A stretch of 64,000 nucleotides of DNA from Streptococcus suis (GCA_029593465.1 JAKTNK010000006.1:56865-120864); one strand, 5' to 3'. Shown: positions 27,542-36,873, counted from the stretch's first letter. The notes: generated from the sequence alone by a model not told the origin. Made by a program: numbers and translations.

Positions 27542-28350
27542 TACCTCAGTACCCACTCTCTAATGGCGTGTGCCACGCCAGATTCTTGATTGGATTTGGT
27601 GATGTGTTTAGCAATTTTTTTGAGTTCTGGGACACCATTTTCCATCACTACCGGAGTCCCTACGACTTCAAGCATGGCACGGTCGTTTTCTTCATCTCCG
27701 ATAGCCATGGTCTCTTCCATGGTAATACCGAGCTGTTTGGCAAGTGCCTTGATAGCATTACCTTTGCTGACGTCTTTGTTAACCACTTCAAGGTAGAAGG
27801 GTTTTGATTTGACCAACATGAAACGGTTAGCAAAATCTTCTGGGATGTTAGCGATAGCGGCATCAAGGACATCCGGTTCATCAATGAACATGATTTTAAC
27901 GATTTCCTTGTCTGCCATTTCTTCTGGTGTTCGGTAATAAACAGGCATTCCAACTAGAGTTGCTTCATGAATGGTGTATTTTCCAATGTTACGGTTGGCA
28001 GTGTAAATACCATCTTTAGTGATAGCATGCATATGCACCCCTAATTTACGAGCCATAAACTCGATGTCTAAATACTCATCGTATGATAAAGGCACTTTAA
28101 CGATATCTTTTTCTGTCTTGGTTTCTTGAACCAAACCTCCGTTAAAGGTGATAACATAATCGCCTTCGTCACGAAGATTTAATTCATCAAGCATATTTGT
28201 GACACCAGCGATAGGTCTTCCTGTTGTGATGATTACTTTAACACCTGCAGCTTTTGCATCTTGGATAGCTTGAAAAACCTCTGGTGTGATGTTTCGGTCG
28301 TCGGTTAATAATGTGCCATCAATATCGACAGCAACTAATTTGATAGACAT
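27541..28350 (-). CDS. Cof-type HAD-IIB sugar phosphatase
   Basis: A 269-residue Cof/YidA-like phosphatase. Motif I is VAVDIDGTLLTDD (D8 and D10 when counted from MSIKLV), motif II is VIITTGRP, the motif III lysine is in VNKDVSKGNAIKAL, and motif IV is GDEENDRAM. The substrate-selecting cap lies between motifs II and III. Substrates of this group are hexose or erythronate phosphates and cannot be fixed here. The start at 28350 has AAGGAGA upstream; a longer frame lacks one. First gene of a minus-strand operon with murM and murN, with a one-base overlap. Confidence 0.88.
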   Translation of the reverse strand: MSIKLVAVDIDGTLLTDDRNITPEVFQAIQDAKAAGVKVIITTGRPIAGVTNMLDELNLRDEGDYVITFNGGLVQETKTEKDIVKVPLSYDEYLDIEFMARKLGVHMHAITKDGIYTANRNIGKYTIHEATLVGMPVYYRTPEEMADKEIVKIMFIDEPDVLDAAIANIPEDFANRFMLVKSKPFYLEVVNKDVSKGNAIKALAKQLGITMEETMAIGDEENDRAMLEVVGTPVVMENGVPELKKIAKHITKSNQESGVAHAIREWVLR

Positions 28351-28431
28351 ATGTCTCTCCTTTGAAGTAGTAAAAAGTGTTTCCAATCTAGTTTACTAAA
28401 AAATGGTTATTTTGTCATGGTAGAGAAGGTT

Positions 28432-29745
28432 TTACCCCGTCCTTGTCAGGTGATCATTGCTGATAAAGGCTTGAAAGGCTTGTTTGGTTTCGGAGAAGAG
28501 ATCATCGGAGGTCAGCATCTCTTTTGGAAAGTAGAAGCGCCGATCACCATGGATGCTCCCTGATAGAGCAGCGACTAAGGGTGATAACTCTGATAGTTCA
28601 TGTTTACTCCCATCTTTTTCGATGATGTCAATCTGTGTACGTGGTTTGTTGCTTTCTGGCTTGTAAACGTCGTAAGGTAAGTCGAGATTGATGTGAATGC
28701 TAGTGTAGTAGTTAGGGTCGAAGCCAGTTTGGTTGACGAGGTGCCTTAATTTATCCAATTGAGCAGCATCATTTTGATCAAAGCTAATGGATTTAAAGGG
28801 TTTTCGATTGATGAAGCGATTGGCCAAATCTCTTAAAATACTATCTTCGGAAGTCATCCATGCTTGAAAATAGGTGTTCATAACCCCATCGTCCAAAGCC
28901 AGGTAGTGCTCGAGTGTCGCTTGCTTTTCAAAAAAAGGAAGGAGTTGCGGTGATGTCAATTGAAAATAGCTGGGGTTACTTTGGTAGAGGTATTTGGCTC
29001 TTTTGAGCAAGTTTTGGAGCAGGACTTCCATGGCACGACTGGCTGGGTGAAAGTAAACTTGCATATACATTTGGTAGCGGCAGATAAGGTAATCTTCAAC
29101 AGCGTGCATGCCATTTTTAGCAAAAGCAATGCCATTGTCAACCGGTTGGATAACCCGCAAAATACGTGTCAAGTCAAACTGACCATAAGAAGTACCGGTA
29201 TAGTAAGAATCTCTTAGCAAGTAGTCCATGCGATCGCAGTCGATTTGGCTAGAGATGAGTTGAACCACCTGTTTATTAGGATAAGTATGGTCAATCACAC
29301 TAGCTACTCTTTCAGGGAAATTTGGCGCTACTTGTTTTAAAACAGCGTTAACTTCAGTTGTTGGGTTGGTGATGATGTCTTGTGTATAGACTTCATGGTC
29401 GGTTTCAAAAAGTCGTTCAAAAGTATGTGAATAAGCACCATGGCCAATGTCGTGAAGTAGGGCCGCCACCATGGTAATGAGAGATTCGTCTGGATTCCAT
29501 AGGTTAGGATACTGCCGTTCAAAGATATCAGTCACACGCCGCGCAATATCATAGACGCCTAAGCAGTGGGAAAAACGATTGTGCTCGGCACCGTGGAAGG
29601 TAAAAGAGGTGGTAGGCACCTGCTTAATGCGGCGTAATCGTTGAAATTCTTTGGTATCAATCAGCTGGGCGATGATGGGATGCTTGACATGAATGTAGTT
29701 ATGGATGGGATCACGAAAAACTTTTTCTTTCACTCTTTCTTTCAT
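28432..29745 (-). CDS. HD-domain phosphohydrolase (dNTPase-like)
   Basis: A 437-residue HD-superfamily protein of the YwfO type. Metal ligands seen: H60 in HNRFSHCLG, H98-D99 in AALLHDIGHGAYSH, and a later aspartate in SQIDCDRMDYLLRDSYYTG. The first lines (FRDPIHNYIHVKHPIIAQLID, EFQRLRRIKQ) are typical of dGTPase-like HD enzymes. Relatives hydrolyse deoxynucleoside triphosphates or related nucleotides; the exact substrate is open. The start ATG has AAAGGA upstream. Divergent from the DUF1934 gene. Confidence 0.85.
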   Translation of the reverse strand: MKERVKEKVFRDPIHNYIHVKHPIIAQLIDTKEFQRLRRIKQVPTTSFTFHGAEHNRFSHCLGVYDIARRVTDIFERQYPNLWNPDESLITMVAALLHDIGHGAYSHTFERLFETDHEVYTQDIITNPTTEVNAVLKQVAPNFPERVASVIDHTYPNKQVVQLISSQIDCDRMDYLLRDSYYTGTSYGQFDLTRILRVIQPVDNGIAFAKNGMHAVEDYLICRYQMYMQVYFHPASRAMEVLLQNLLKRAKYLYQSNPSYFQLTSPQLLPFFEKQATLEHYLALDDGVMNTYFQAWMTSEDSILRDLANRFINRKPFKSISFDQNDAAQLDKLRHLVNQTGFDPNYYTSIHINLDLPYDVYKPESNKPRTQIDIIEKDGSKHELSELSPLVAALSGSIHGDRRFYFPKEMLTSDDLFSETKQAFQAFISNDHLTRTG

Positions 29746-29791
29746 AGTACAATCCTTTCGATGACATCAGGTGATTTTATTATAGCAGAAA

Positions 29792-29820
29792 TTGAAGGAT
29801 TCCTCATAAATTGCTATAAT
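29792..29820 (+). promoter_or_regulatory. Promoter of the DUF1934 gene
   Basis: TTGAAG (29792-29797), 17 bases, TATAAT (29815-29820) preceded by TGC. Confidence 0.8.
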
Positions 29821-29847
29821 GAATAAAGTAGATTAAAGGACATTTTT

Positions 29848-30237
29848 ATGAATATTATTATAGAAAATAAAATCATGATGGACGGTGATATGGATCTTGT
29901 CCATGAGGAAGTTGAAGGCCAGTACAGGGAAAAGGGAGATTTTACCTACCTTATTTATACGAATGCTGAAGACGAAAAAGTCATCTTGAAATGTAATCAA
30001 GATGAGTTGACGGTAACACGTTTTAGTCAACCTCAAAGCATCATGAAATTTGAAAAGAACAACTTTGCGGCAGCGCAAATTCCTTCACCAGTTGGTTTGC
30101 AACGATTGGTGACAAAGACAACACACTTTGACTTAAACAAGGAGGATAGAACACTTATTCTTCATTACCAGCTGCTGCCCCATCCTGACGCAGAGCAAGC
30201 CCTAGCAGATTATCAGATGCGCTTGACTTGGAGCTAG
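29848..30237 (+). CDS. DUF1934 (YwiB-like) protein
   Basis: A 129-residue protein with the lipocalin-like beta-rich pattern of the DUF1934/YwiB family: alternating strands (GDFTYLIYTNAEDEKVILKCN, LTVTRFSQPQSIMKFEKN) and a final strand TLILHYQLLPHP. No signal peptide. Function is unknown; relatives often sit next to argS or rpoE, here it precedes the Mn-exporter riboswitch. SD AAAGGA is present. Confidence 0.8.
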   Translation: MNIIIENKIMMDGDMDLVHEEVEGQYREKGDFTYLIYTNAEDEKVILKCNQDELTVTRFSQPQSIMKFEKNNFAAAQIPSPVGLQRLVTKTTHFDLNKEDRTLILHYQLLPHPDAEQALADYQMRLTWS

Positions 30238-30271
30238 TACAGGGTTGGCTAGAGAAGGTCTAGCATATGCC

Positions 30272-30300
30272 TTGTCTTTTCAAGGCTTTTTTGGTATAAT
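30272..30300 (+). promoter_or_regulatory. Promoter of the riboswitch-mgtA transcript
   Basis: TTGTCT (30272-30277), 17 bases, TATAAT (30295-30300) with TGG extension. Confidence 0.8.
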
Positions 30301-30305
30301 GACGC

Positions 30306-30392
30306 TATATCAAGGGAGTAGCCGACGATTTTCATCGTGTCCTGCGCAGGATGAAAAGTCGTGATTATGCCGTCATTTCGAAACGTTTGTTT
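30306..30392 (+). promoter_or_regulatory. yybP-ykoY manganese riboswitch aptamer
   Basis: Starts with the ATCAAGGGAGTAGC segment that corresponds to the GGGGAGUAGC loop of this class, has two hairpins (ACGATTTTCATCGT-like at about 30328-30341, with the CCTGCGCAGG palindrome nested in the ATTTTCATC...GATGAAAAG region), and ends with GCCGTCATTTCG, the second conserved Mn2+ loop. Mn2+ binding activates Mn exporters through antitermination in relatives. Confidence 0.85.
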
Positions 30393-30413
30393 CCGGTTTA
30401 ATCTTAAATTGCG

Positions 30414-30444
30414 AGACTTGTTTAAATAGAAACAGGTCTTTTTT
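30414..30444 (+). terminator. Riboswitch-controlled terminator before mgtA
   Basis: AGACTTGTTT / AAACAGGTCT, then TTTTTT. The stretch just before it (AAACGTTTGTTTCC) is a candidate antiterminator arm. Confidence 0.8.
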
Positions 30445-30475
30445 CTGTTTTGAAAAAGACCAAGGAGGAGAAAAA

Positions 30476-33160
30476 GTGTCTAAAGAACAAAAACGTCAAG
30501 CCTTTTACATGCAATCAGAAGAGACTGTTCTAACAGAGCTTGAGACGAGCAAGAAAGGGTTGACAAGTGCCCAGGCCCAAGAGCGATTAACCGAGTATGG
30601 TCGTAATGAGCTTGAAGAAGGTGAGAAAAAATCCTTATTGCAAAAGTTCCTTGACCAGTTTAAAGATTTGATGATTATCATCTTGTTGGCCGCAGCTGCC
30701 TTATCTGTCATCACAGAGGGAATGCATGGTTTAACGGATGCCCTTATCATTTTGCTAGTTGTTGTTTTGAATGCTGCCTTTGGTGTTTACCAAGAAGGGC
30801 AAGCAGAAGCAGCGATTGCAGCTCTTAAATCAATGTCGAGTCCGTTAGCGCGTGTCCGTCGTGATGGTCATGTGAAAGAAGTGGATTCAAAAGAATTAGT
30901 TCCTGGAGATGTTGTTTTACTGGAAGCAGGGGATGTTGTCCCAGCTGACATGCGCCTACTGGAAACCAGCTCGTTAAAAATCGAAGAAGCAGCACTGACA
31001 GGTGAATCCGTCCCTGTGGATAAAGACGCTTCTGCTTCGGTAGCAGAAGATTCTGGTATTGGTGACCGTGTCAACATGGCCTATCAAAACTCAAACGTAA
31101 CCTATGGGCGCGGTATGGGTGTTGTCACTAATACGGGAATGTTCACCGAAGTGGGTCATATCGCCAATATGCTTCAACATGCAGATGAAACCGATACGCC
31201 GCTAAAACAAAATCTTAACCAACTGTCTAAGATTTTGACAATAGCTGTTTTGGTGATTGCAGCCATTACTTTTGTCGTCAGTGTTTTTGTCCGTGGTGAG
31301 AGTCCTCTTGAAGGCTTGATGGTTTCTGTTGCCCTTGCAGTAGCGGCTATTCCAGAAGGTCTACCAGCAATCGTGACGGTGGTCTTGTCACTTGGTACCC
31401 AAGTATTGGCCAAGCGAAATGCTATTATCCGCAAACTCCCGGCAGTCGAAACATTAGGCTCAACGGAGATTATCGCTTCTGATAAAACCGGAACGTTGAC
31501 CATGAATCAGATGACTGTTGAGAAGGTTTACACCAATGGTGTGCTGCAAGATGCTAACGATGATTTGGCATCTTCTAACATGACGCTTCGAGTCATGAAT
31601 TTTGCTAATGATACCAAGATTGACGAGTCCGGGAAGCTCATTGGTGACCCGACGGAAACAGCACTCATCCAGTATGGCTTGGATCATCAATTTGATGTTC
31701 GTGACGCGCTCAAAAAAGAGCCTCGTGTAGCAGAATTACCATTTGATTCTGACCGCAAGTTGATGTCAACCATTCATAAGTTGTCAGATAGTCAGTATTT
31801 CGTTGCGGTTAAGGGAGCACCTGATCAACTCCTAAAACGTGTCACTCAGATTGAGGACAGTGGTCATGTTCGTCCGATTACAGATGCTGATAAAGAAGCT
31901 ATTCTAGCAGTCAATAAGTCGTTAGCGAAGCAAGCGCTTCGTGTGCTCATGATGGCTTATAAATACGAGTCAAGCATTCCAACTATGGAAACAGAAGTGG
32001 TTGAAAATGACTTAATCTTTGCGGGTTTGGTGGGGATGATTGACCCAGAACGTCCTGAAGCTGCTGAGGCTGTTAAAGTGGCTAAAGAAGCCGGTATTCG
32101 TCCAATTATGATTACAGGTGATCACCAAGACACAGCAGAAGCTATTGCCAAACGTCTTGGTATCATTGACCCAACAGATACTGAAGACCATGTGTTCACA
32201 GGAGCGGAGCTTAACGAACTGTCGGATGAAGAGTTCCAGAAAGTCTTTAAGCAGTATTCGGTCTATGCGCGTGTATCGCCTGAGCATAAGGTTCGTATCG
32301 TTAAAGCATGGCAAAATGACGGTAAGGTCGTTGCCATGACTGGCGATGGCGTTAATGATGCACCATCTCTTAAAACAGCTGATATCGGTATCGGTATGGG
32401 AATTACAGGTACGGAAGTTTCGAAAGGAGCTTCTGATATGGTTCTTGCCGATGATAACTTTGCAACGATTATCGTTGCTGTTGAAGAGGGGCGTAAGGTC
32501 TTTTCAAACATCCAAAAAACCATTCAATACTTGCTATCAGCTAATATTGCTGAAGTGATGACCATTTTCCTTGCCACCTTGTTTGGTTGGGATGTGCTCG
32601 CACCGGTTCACCTTCTTTGGATTAACCTTGTGACAGATACCTTACCAGCGATTGCACTAGGTGTTGAACCGGCTGAGCCTGGCGTTATGACTCATAAACC
32701 TCGTGGTCGCAAATCAAGCTTCTTTGACGGTGGCGTGATGAGCTCAATCATCTATCAGGGGCCCCTACAAGGTGCTTTGGTATTGGGTGTCTATGGCTTT
32801 GCCCTAAAATTCCCAGAACATACGAGCTATGCTGACATTCACTCTGATGCCCTAACAATGGCTTACGTGACTCTTGGTTTAATCCAACTGGTACATGCCT
32901 ATAATGTCAAGTCTGTTTACCAATCCGTTTTCCAAGTTGGGCTCTTTAAAAATCGCTTGTTTAACTGGTCAATCCCAATCGCTTTTATCCTACTTATGTC
33001 AACGGTTGTCGTTCCAGGATTTAATAATTTCTTCCATGTAGCTCACCTATCAGTGACACAATGGGCTGTTGTGGTCGTTGGTAGTCTCATGACCCTTGTT
33101 GTGGTTGAGATTGTTAAAGCAATCCAACGCGCAATGGGATTAGACGAAAAAGCAATTTAA
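30476..33160 (+). CDS. mgtA: Cation-exporting P-type ATPase, Mn2+/Ca2+ (MgtA of streptococci)
   Basis: An 894-residue P2-type ATPase. It has the actuator TGES (LTGESVPVD), the phosphorylation motif SDKTGTLT (Asp336), KGAPDQLLKR for nucleotide binding, TGDGVNDAPSLK, and ten membrane helices with IPEGLPAIVTVV in M4 and NLVTDTLPAIALG in M6, which are SERCA/PacL-like. The streptococcal homologue called MgtA has been shown to export Mn2+ (and Ca2+) under the same riboswitch class, so the Mn role is well supported despite the name. Start is GTG with AGGAGG upstream. Ends in a strong terminator. Confidence 0.9.
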   Translation: MSKEQKRQAFYMQSEETVLTELETSKKGLTSAQAQERLTEYGRNELEEGEKKSLLQKFLDQFKDLMIIILLAAAALSVITEGMHGLTDALIILLVVVLNAAFGVYQEGQAEAAIAALKSMSSPLARVRRDGHVKEVDSKELVPGDVVLLEAGDVVPADMRLLETSSLKIEEAALTGESVPVDKDASASVAEDSGIGDRVNMAYQNSNVTYGRGMGVVTNTGMFTEVGHIANMLQHADETDTPLKQNLNQLSKILTIAVLVIAAITFVVSVFVRGESPLEGLMVSVALAVAAIPEGLPAIVTVVLSLGTQVLAKRNAIIRKLPAVETLGSTEIIASDKTGTLTMNQMTVEKVYTNGVLQDANDDLASSNMTLRVMNFANDTKIDESGKLIGDPTETALIQYGLDHQFDVRDALKKEPRVAELPFDSDRKLMSTIHKLSDSQYFVAVKGAPDQLLKRVTQIEDSGHVRPITDADKEAILAVNKSLAKQALRVLMMAYKYESSIPTMETEVVENDLIFAGLVGMIDPERPEAAEAVKVAKEAGIRPIMITGDHQDTAEAIAKRLGIIDPTDTEDHVFTGAELNELSDEEFQKVFKQYSVYARVSPEHKVRIVKAWQNDGKVVAMTGDGVNDAPSLKTADIGIGMGITGTEVSKGASDMVLADDNFATIIVAVEEGRKVFSNIQKTIQYLLSANIAEVMTIFLATLFGWDVLAPVHLLWINLVTDTLPAIALGVEPAEPGVMTHKPRGRKSSFFDGGVMSSIIYQGPLQGALVLGVYGFALKFPEHTSYADIHSDALTMAYVTLGLIQLVHAYNVKSVYQSVFQVGLFKNRLFNWSIPIAFILLMSTVVVPGFNNFFHVAHLSVTQWAVVVVGSLMTLVVVEIVKAIQRAMGLDEKAI

Positions 33161-33166
33161 ACACCG

Positions 33167-33199
33167 CAAAATCAGATTCAGATGAGAATCTGATTTTTT
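33167..33199 (+). terminator. Terminator after mgtA
   Basis: Perfect 12-bp stem AAAATCAGATTC / GAATCTGATTTT with a T run. Confidence 0.9.
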
Positions 33200-33282
33200 G
33201 CTAGTAGCAGGTAGCATCTTAGTATGGATATTGTAGCTAATCTCAACACACTAGAAGACTTCAAAAGTGTCAAGAAAAAAAC

Positions 33283-33311
33283 TTGACACCTCTGAGTGAG
33301 TCTGTTATACT
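33283..33311 (+). promoter_or_regulatory. Promoter of rpsP
   Basis: TTGACA (33283-33288), 17 bases, TATACT (33306-33311) with TGT extension: a very strong promoter. Confidence 0.9.
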
Positions 33312-33381
33312 AGGTGAGGTAAGGCAGGAATAATGTTTTTTGCCAGCCTAAATTATCATCAAATAGAAAAGAGACTAACAA

Positions 33382-33654
33382 ATGGCAGTAAAAATCCGTT
33401 TAACTCGTATGGGTTCTAAAAAGAAACCTTTCTACCGTATCAATGTTGCAGATTCACGTTCACCACGTGACGGACGTTTCATCGAAACGGTTGGAACTTA
33501 CAACCCACTTGTATCAGAAAATCAAGTAACACTTAAAGAAGATCGTATTCTTGACTGGTTGTCAAAAGGTGCTCAACCATCAGATACTGTTCGTAGTATT
33601 CTTTCACGTGAAGGTGTTATGACCAAATTCCACGAGTCAAAATACGCTAAATAA
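33382..33654 (+). CDS. rpsP: 30S ribosomal protein S16
   Basis: A 90-residue S16 starting [20 protein letters not shown], with the conserved [19 protein letters not shown] segment and [17 protein letters not shown]. Binds 16S rRNA during 30S assembly. Codon use is that of a highly expressed gene. Ten bases upstream of khpA; the pair is the standard rpsP-ylqC unit. Confidence 0.98.
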   Translation: MAVKIRLTRMGSKKKPFYRINVADSRSPRDGRFIETVGTYNPLVSENQVTLKEDRILDWLSKGAQPSDTVRSILSREGVMTKFHESKYAK

Positions 33655-33664
33655 TTAAACGCCT

Positions 33665-33904
33665 ATGGACACCATTGAAAATCTCATTATTGCTATTGTG
33701 AAACCTTTGATTTCACAACCGGATCACTTAACGATTAAAATTCAGGACACTCCTGAGTATTTAGAATATCATCTTGATTTGGATGCCAGCGACATTGGTC
33801 GTATTATCGGAAAAAAAGGTCGCACAATTATGGCCATAAGATCGATTGTCTATTCGGTGCCCGTTCAAGGTAAAAAAGTTCGGCTTGTTATTGACGAGAA
33901 ATAA
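33665..33904 (+). CDS. khpA: KH-domain RNA-binding protein KhpA (YlqC)
   Basis: A 79-residue single KH domain with the [15 protein letters not shown] loop, which carries the GxxG RNA contact. In streptococci KhpA works as a complex with KhpB in RNA control of division and elongation. Cotranscribed with rpsP. Confidence 0.93.
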   Translation: MDTIENLIIAIVKPLISQPDHLTIKIQDTPEYLEYHLDLDASDIGRIIGKKGRTIMAIRSIVYSVPVQGKKVRLVIDEK

Positions 33905-33928
33905 GTTAACTTTTTTCTTCAAAAGCTA

Positions 33929-33957
33929 TTGACAAGATTTAAAAAAATCGCTAAAAT
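33929..33957 (+). promoter_or_regulatory. Promoter of the tRNA pair
   Basis: TTGACA (33929-33934), 17 bases, TAAAAT (33952-33957). Confidence 0.85.
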
Positions 33958-33972
33958 AGTTTTTGTTGTTTT

Positions 33973-34044
33973 TGGGGTATCGCCAAGCGGTAAGGCAAGG
34001 GACTTTGACTCCCTCATGCGTTGGTTCGAATCCAGCTACCCCAG
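33973..34044 (+). tRNA. tRNA-Gln (TTG)
   Basis: Full cloverleaf: acceptor TGGGGTA / TACCCCA with discriminator G, D-loop AGCGGTAAGGCA, anticodon loop CTTTGAC with TTG, T-arm GGTTCGAATCC. CCA is not encoded. Confidence 0.95.
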
Positions 34045-34095
34045 TAAAGTAGTGTGCTAACTACTTTTAAGGCATAGTGTTTGCCGATAGCTGAT

Positions 34096-34167
34096 GGTCC
34101 GTTGGTCAAGGGGTTAAGACACCGCCTTTTCACGGCGGTAACACGGGTTCGAATCCCGTACGGACTA
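34096..34167 (+). tRNA. tRNA-Glu (TTC)
   Basis: Acceptor GGTCCGT / ACGGACT, anticodon stem CCGCC / GGCGG with TTC in the loop CTTTTCA, T-arm GGTTCGAATCC, discriminator A. CCA is not encoded. Confidence 0.95.
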
Positions 34168-34173
34168 TTGATG

Positions 34174-34196
34174 AGAGAGCCAAGGCTCTCTTTTTT
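34174..34196 (+). terminator. Terminator after tRNA-Glu
   Basis: AGAGAGCC / GGCTCTCT with a two-base loop core and TTTTTT. The next 248 bases before rimM show no other element. Confidence 0.85.
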
Positions 34197-34444
34197 CTTG
34201 TTTTAGAAGAGTGTCTGCTGAGTAGGGCCTAAAATGCGTAATGATGGGATTAAACGGTTATCGGGTTTTTTGAGGCATTCTGTCAGTCAATACTGGTTTG
34301 GAACGTCGTTCATGTCAGAACAGCCATCTCAATGATTTGCTGATGCAAATTCATGGTGAAAGTGATAAAATAAATAGTGGTTATCGGCTTTTAGACGCTT
34401 TAAAGTTAGCCGATGATGAGTATAGAGTGATGGTACGGAGAAAA

Positions 34445-34963
34445 ATGGATTACTTAAATGTTGGAAAAATTGTTAATACCCAAGGCCTACAAGGGGAATT
34501 ACGGGTGCTATCTGTAACGGATTTTGCTGAAGAGCGTTTTAAGAAGGGCAGTTGCCTGTCTATTTTTGATGAGAGTGATCAGCATCTTTTAGATGTTGAA
34601 ATAGCTAGTCATCGTAAACATAAACATTTTGATATTGTCAAATTTAAAGGGCTTTATCATATCAATGATGTTGAAAAATACAAGGGAACCATGCTGAAGG
34701 TTGCCAAAGACAATCTGTCCGACTTAGGGGAAGATGAGTTTTACTACCATGAAATTATTGGCTCAGAAGTCTATGAGAATGATGTTCTCATCGGTCAGAT
34801 TAAAGAAATTATGCAGCCTGGTGCTAATGATGTTTGGGTAGTGAAACGTAAAGGTAAAAAGGATTTATTGTTGCCTTATATTCCGTCTGTTGTGCTTCAT
34901 GTAGATGTGGCTGCTAATCGTGTCGATGTTGAAATCATGGAAGGTTTAGATGATGAAGATTGA
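34445..34963 (+). CDS. rimM: Ribosome maturation factor RimM
   Basis: Assists 16S rRNA 3' domain maturation and 30S assembly. The 172-residue product, from the ATG at 34445, has the RimM beta-barrel N-terminal domain ([19 protein letters not shown]) and the PRC-barrel ([18 protein letters not shown]). The frame stays open 49 codons upstream to 34298, but that part lacks SD and family similarity, while GGAG sits just before 34445, giving the normal length. Overlaps trmD by 14 bases. Confidence 0.95.
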   Translation: MDYLNVGKIVNTQGLQGELRVLSVTDFAEERFKKGSCLSIFDESDQHLLDVEIASHRKHKHFDIVKFKGLYHINDVEKYKGTMLKVAKDNLSDLGEDEFYYHEIIGSEVYENDVLIGQIKEIMQPGANDVWVVKRKGKKDLLLPYIPSVVLHVDVAANRVDVEIMEGLDDED

Positions 34964-35690
34964 TATCTTGACCCTTTTTCCAGAGATGTTTGCTCCCTTA
35001 GAACACTCCATTGTAGGGAAGGCCAAAGAGCGTGGGTTGTTGACAATTCAGTATTATAATTTTCGTGAACATGCAGAAAAAGCGCGTCATGTTGATGACG
35101 AACCCTACGGTGGTGGTCAAGGCATGTTGTTGCGGGCTCAGCCGATTTTTGATGCTTTTGATCACATTAAGGCAAAGAACCCGCGCGTGATTTTGCTGGA
35201 TCCAGCAGGGCGTACCTTTGATCAAGCGTATGCCGAAGAACTAGCCCGAGAGGATGAGTTAATTTTTATTTGTGGGCATTACGAAGGTTATGATGAGCGC
35301 ATCAAAACTTTGGTTACGGATGAAATTTCACTAGGGGACTTTGTTCTGACTGGGGGCGAATTGGCTGCTATGACTATGATTGATGCGACGGTCCGTTTGA
35401 TTCCAGAGGTTATTGGTAAAGAAGCTAGCCACCAGGATGATAGTTTTTCGTCGGGCTTGCTGGAATACCCTCAATACACGCGTCCCTATGAGTTTCGTGG
35501 CATGACCGTCCCAGATGTTTTGATGAGTGGACACCACAAGAATATCCGTCGTTGGCGTTTGGAGGAAAGTCTTCGTAAAACCTATCTCCGTCGTCCAGAC
35601 CTCTTGGAGAATTACGCATTTACTGAAGAAGAATCACAGATTTTGGAGAACATCAAACGTGATATTGAAGAACATCGCTTAGAGGACTGA
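34950..35690 (+). CDS. trmD: tRNA (guanine-N1)-methyltransferase TrmD
   Basis: SPOUT methyltransferase that forms m1G37. The 246 residues have the motifs [23 protein letters not shown] (the conserved DDxPYGGGxGM), [12 protein letters not shown] and [14 protein letters not shown] for the trefoil knot SAM site. Two ATG codons at the start differ by one residue. Standard rimM-trmD coupling with a 14-base overlap. Confidence 0.97.
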   Translation: MMKIDILTLFPEMFAPLEHSIVGKAKERGLLTIQYYNFREHAEKARHVDDEPYGGGQGMLLRAQPIFDAFDHIKAKNPRVILLDPAGRTFDQAYAEELAREDELIFICGHYEGYDERIKTLVTDEISLGDFVLTGGELAAMTMIDATVRLIPEVIGKEASHQDDSFSSGLLEYPQYTRPYEFRGMTVPDVLMSGHHKNIRRWRLEESLRKTYLRRPDLLENYAFTEEESQILENIKRDIEEHRLED

Positions 35691-35691
35691 T

Positions 35692-36690
35692 ATGACAGAA
35701 GAAAAGATTTATGATATTACCATTATTGGTGGTGGTCCAGTCGGTTTATTTGCTGCTTTTTACGCAGGCCTTAGAGGGTTAGAGGTAAACATTATTGAAA
35801 GCCTATCCGAACTTGGAGGTCAGCCAGCGATTTTGTATCCTGAAAAGGTCATTTATGATATTCCGGCTTATCCTGCGATTACCGCAAGGGAACTCTCGGA
35901 CAACTTAATCAAACAGCTAGAACGTTTTGAAGACCGAATCACTATTTGTTTGAAAGAAGAAGTCCAAACGTTTGAAAAACAAGACAATCTCTTCACTATT
36001 TGGACGAATAAGGGGGAACATGTCTCCAGAGCGATTATTATTGCTTGCGGCAATGGTGCTTTTGCACCACGTCCACTTGGTCTTGATGGTGAGAACGATT
36101 ACGCTGATAATAACCTATTTTACAATGTGCATCGTCTGGAGCATTTTGCGGGAAAAAATGTGGTGATTTGTGGCGGTGGTGATTCTGCAGTTGACTGGGC
36201 AAATATGCTAGAGCCTGTTGCGTCGAGCGTCACGGTTGTTCATCGAAGAGAGGCTTTTAGGGCTCACGAACATAGTGTTGAAGTGATGAAAACATCATCA
36301 GTGACAGCCTTAACACCTTATGTTCCTCTTGAACTTTTAGCTGAACAAGGTCAGCTTACTGTCTTAAGGCTTCAAAAAATGAAATCAGATGAAACCCTTG
36401 ACTTATCATTAGATGCCTTGATTGTGAGTTTTGGATTTTCTACTAATAATAAAAATCTCAAGCATTGGAACTTAGACTATAAGCGTAACCGTATTTTAGT
36501 CGATGCTAGATTGAAGACAAGTATGGACGGTGTGTATGCAATCGGTGATGTCGCAGACTATGATGGAAAAGCTGATTTGATCGCGACAGGTTTTGGAGAA
36601 GCCCCTATGGCAGTTAACCAAGCGATTGCTCACATCTATCCAGAACGTGACAATCGTATTGTGCATTCAACATCCTTGATTAAAGAGTAA
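35692..36690 (+). CDS. Ferredoxin-NADP reductase, thioredoxin-reductase-like (type 2)
   Basis: A 332-residue FAD and NADPH protein: FAD-binding [14 protein letters not shown] near the N-terminus, NADPH-binding [13 protein letters not shown] (about 163-175), and the late [22 protein letters not shown]. It has no CxxC redox pair, so it is not a thioredoxin reductase but a YumC-type ferredoxin/flavodoxin-NADP reductase. Starts 1 base after trmD and likely shares its transcript; a terminator follows. Confidence 0.87.
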   Translation: MTEEKIYDITIIGGGPVGLFAAFYAGLRGLEVNIIESLSELGGQPAILYPEKVIYDIPAYPAITARELSDNLIKQLERFEDRITICLKEEVQTFEKQDNLFTIWTNKGEHVSRAIIIACGNGAFAPRPLGLDGENDYADNNLFYNVHRLEHFAGKNVVICGGGDSAVDWANMLEPVASSVTVVHRREAFRAHEHSVEVMKTSSVTALTPYVPLELLAEQGQLTVLRLQKMKSDETLDLSLDALIVSFGFSTNNKNLKHWNLDYKRNRILVDARLKTSMDGVYAIGDVADYDGKADLIATGFGEAPMAVNQAIAHIYPERDNRIVHSTSLIKE

Positions 36691-36692
36691 GA

Positions 36693-36718
36693 GACCAAGT
36701 TGCAAGACTTGGTTTTTT
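36693..36718 (+). terminator. Terminator after the reductase gene
   Basis: ACCAAGT / ACTTGGT with TTTTTT. Confidence 0.8.
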
Positions 36719-36788
36719 GATGCCTTCAACGAAGCCTTCGTAGAAAGTGATGAATCCATAAGATAATTGAAAAACCATGAAAAGAATG

Positions 36789-36818
36789 AAAGTGATAGAA
36801 AATGATAGAAAGTGATAA
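36789..36818. repeat. Three tandem 10-base repeats upstream of fruR
   Basis: GAAAGTGATA, GAAAATGATA, GAAAGTGATA one after another. The 10-base period puts all three on one face of the helix, as for an operator bound by an oligomeric regulator; FruR itself is the likely binder (inference). Confidence 0.7.
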
Positions 36819-36824
36819 TTTCTT

Positions 36825-36853
36825 ATTGACAATTTTTCTTATCGGTGTATAAT
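36825..36853 (+). promoter_or_regulatory. Promoter of the fructose operon
   Basis: TATAAT (36848-36853) with either TTGACA at 15 bases (36827-36832) or TATTGA at 17 bases (36825-36830). Confidence 0.7.
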
Positions 36854-36859
36854 AGCTAC

Positions 36860-36873
36860 TGTAAACGATTGCA
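36860..36873. promoter_or_regulatory. cre site at the fruR transcription start
   Basis: TGTAAACGATTGCA fits the CcpA operator consensus TGWNANCGNTNWCA at all fixed positions except one. Its position just after the -10 would block transcription under good carbon supply. Confidence 0.7.

Noticed and set aside
33312-33381. GC-richer repeat in the rpsP leader as a possible autoregulatory RNA
   Set aside because: Only a short GGCA / TGCC pairing is visible; not enough for a claim.
34298-34444. 49-codon upstream extension of rimM
   Set aside because: No SD at its start, no similarity to RimM, and the family length is reached from 34445.
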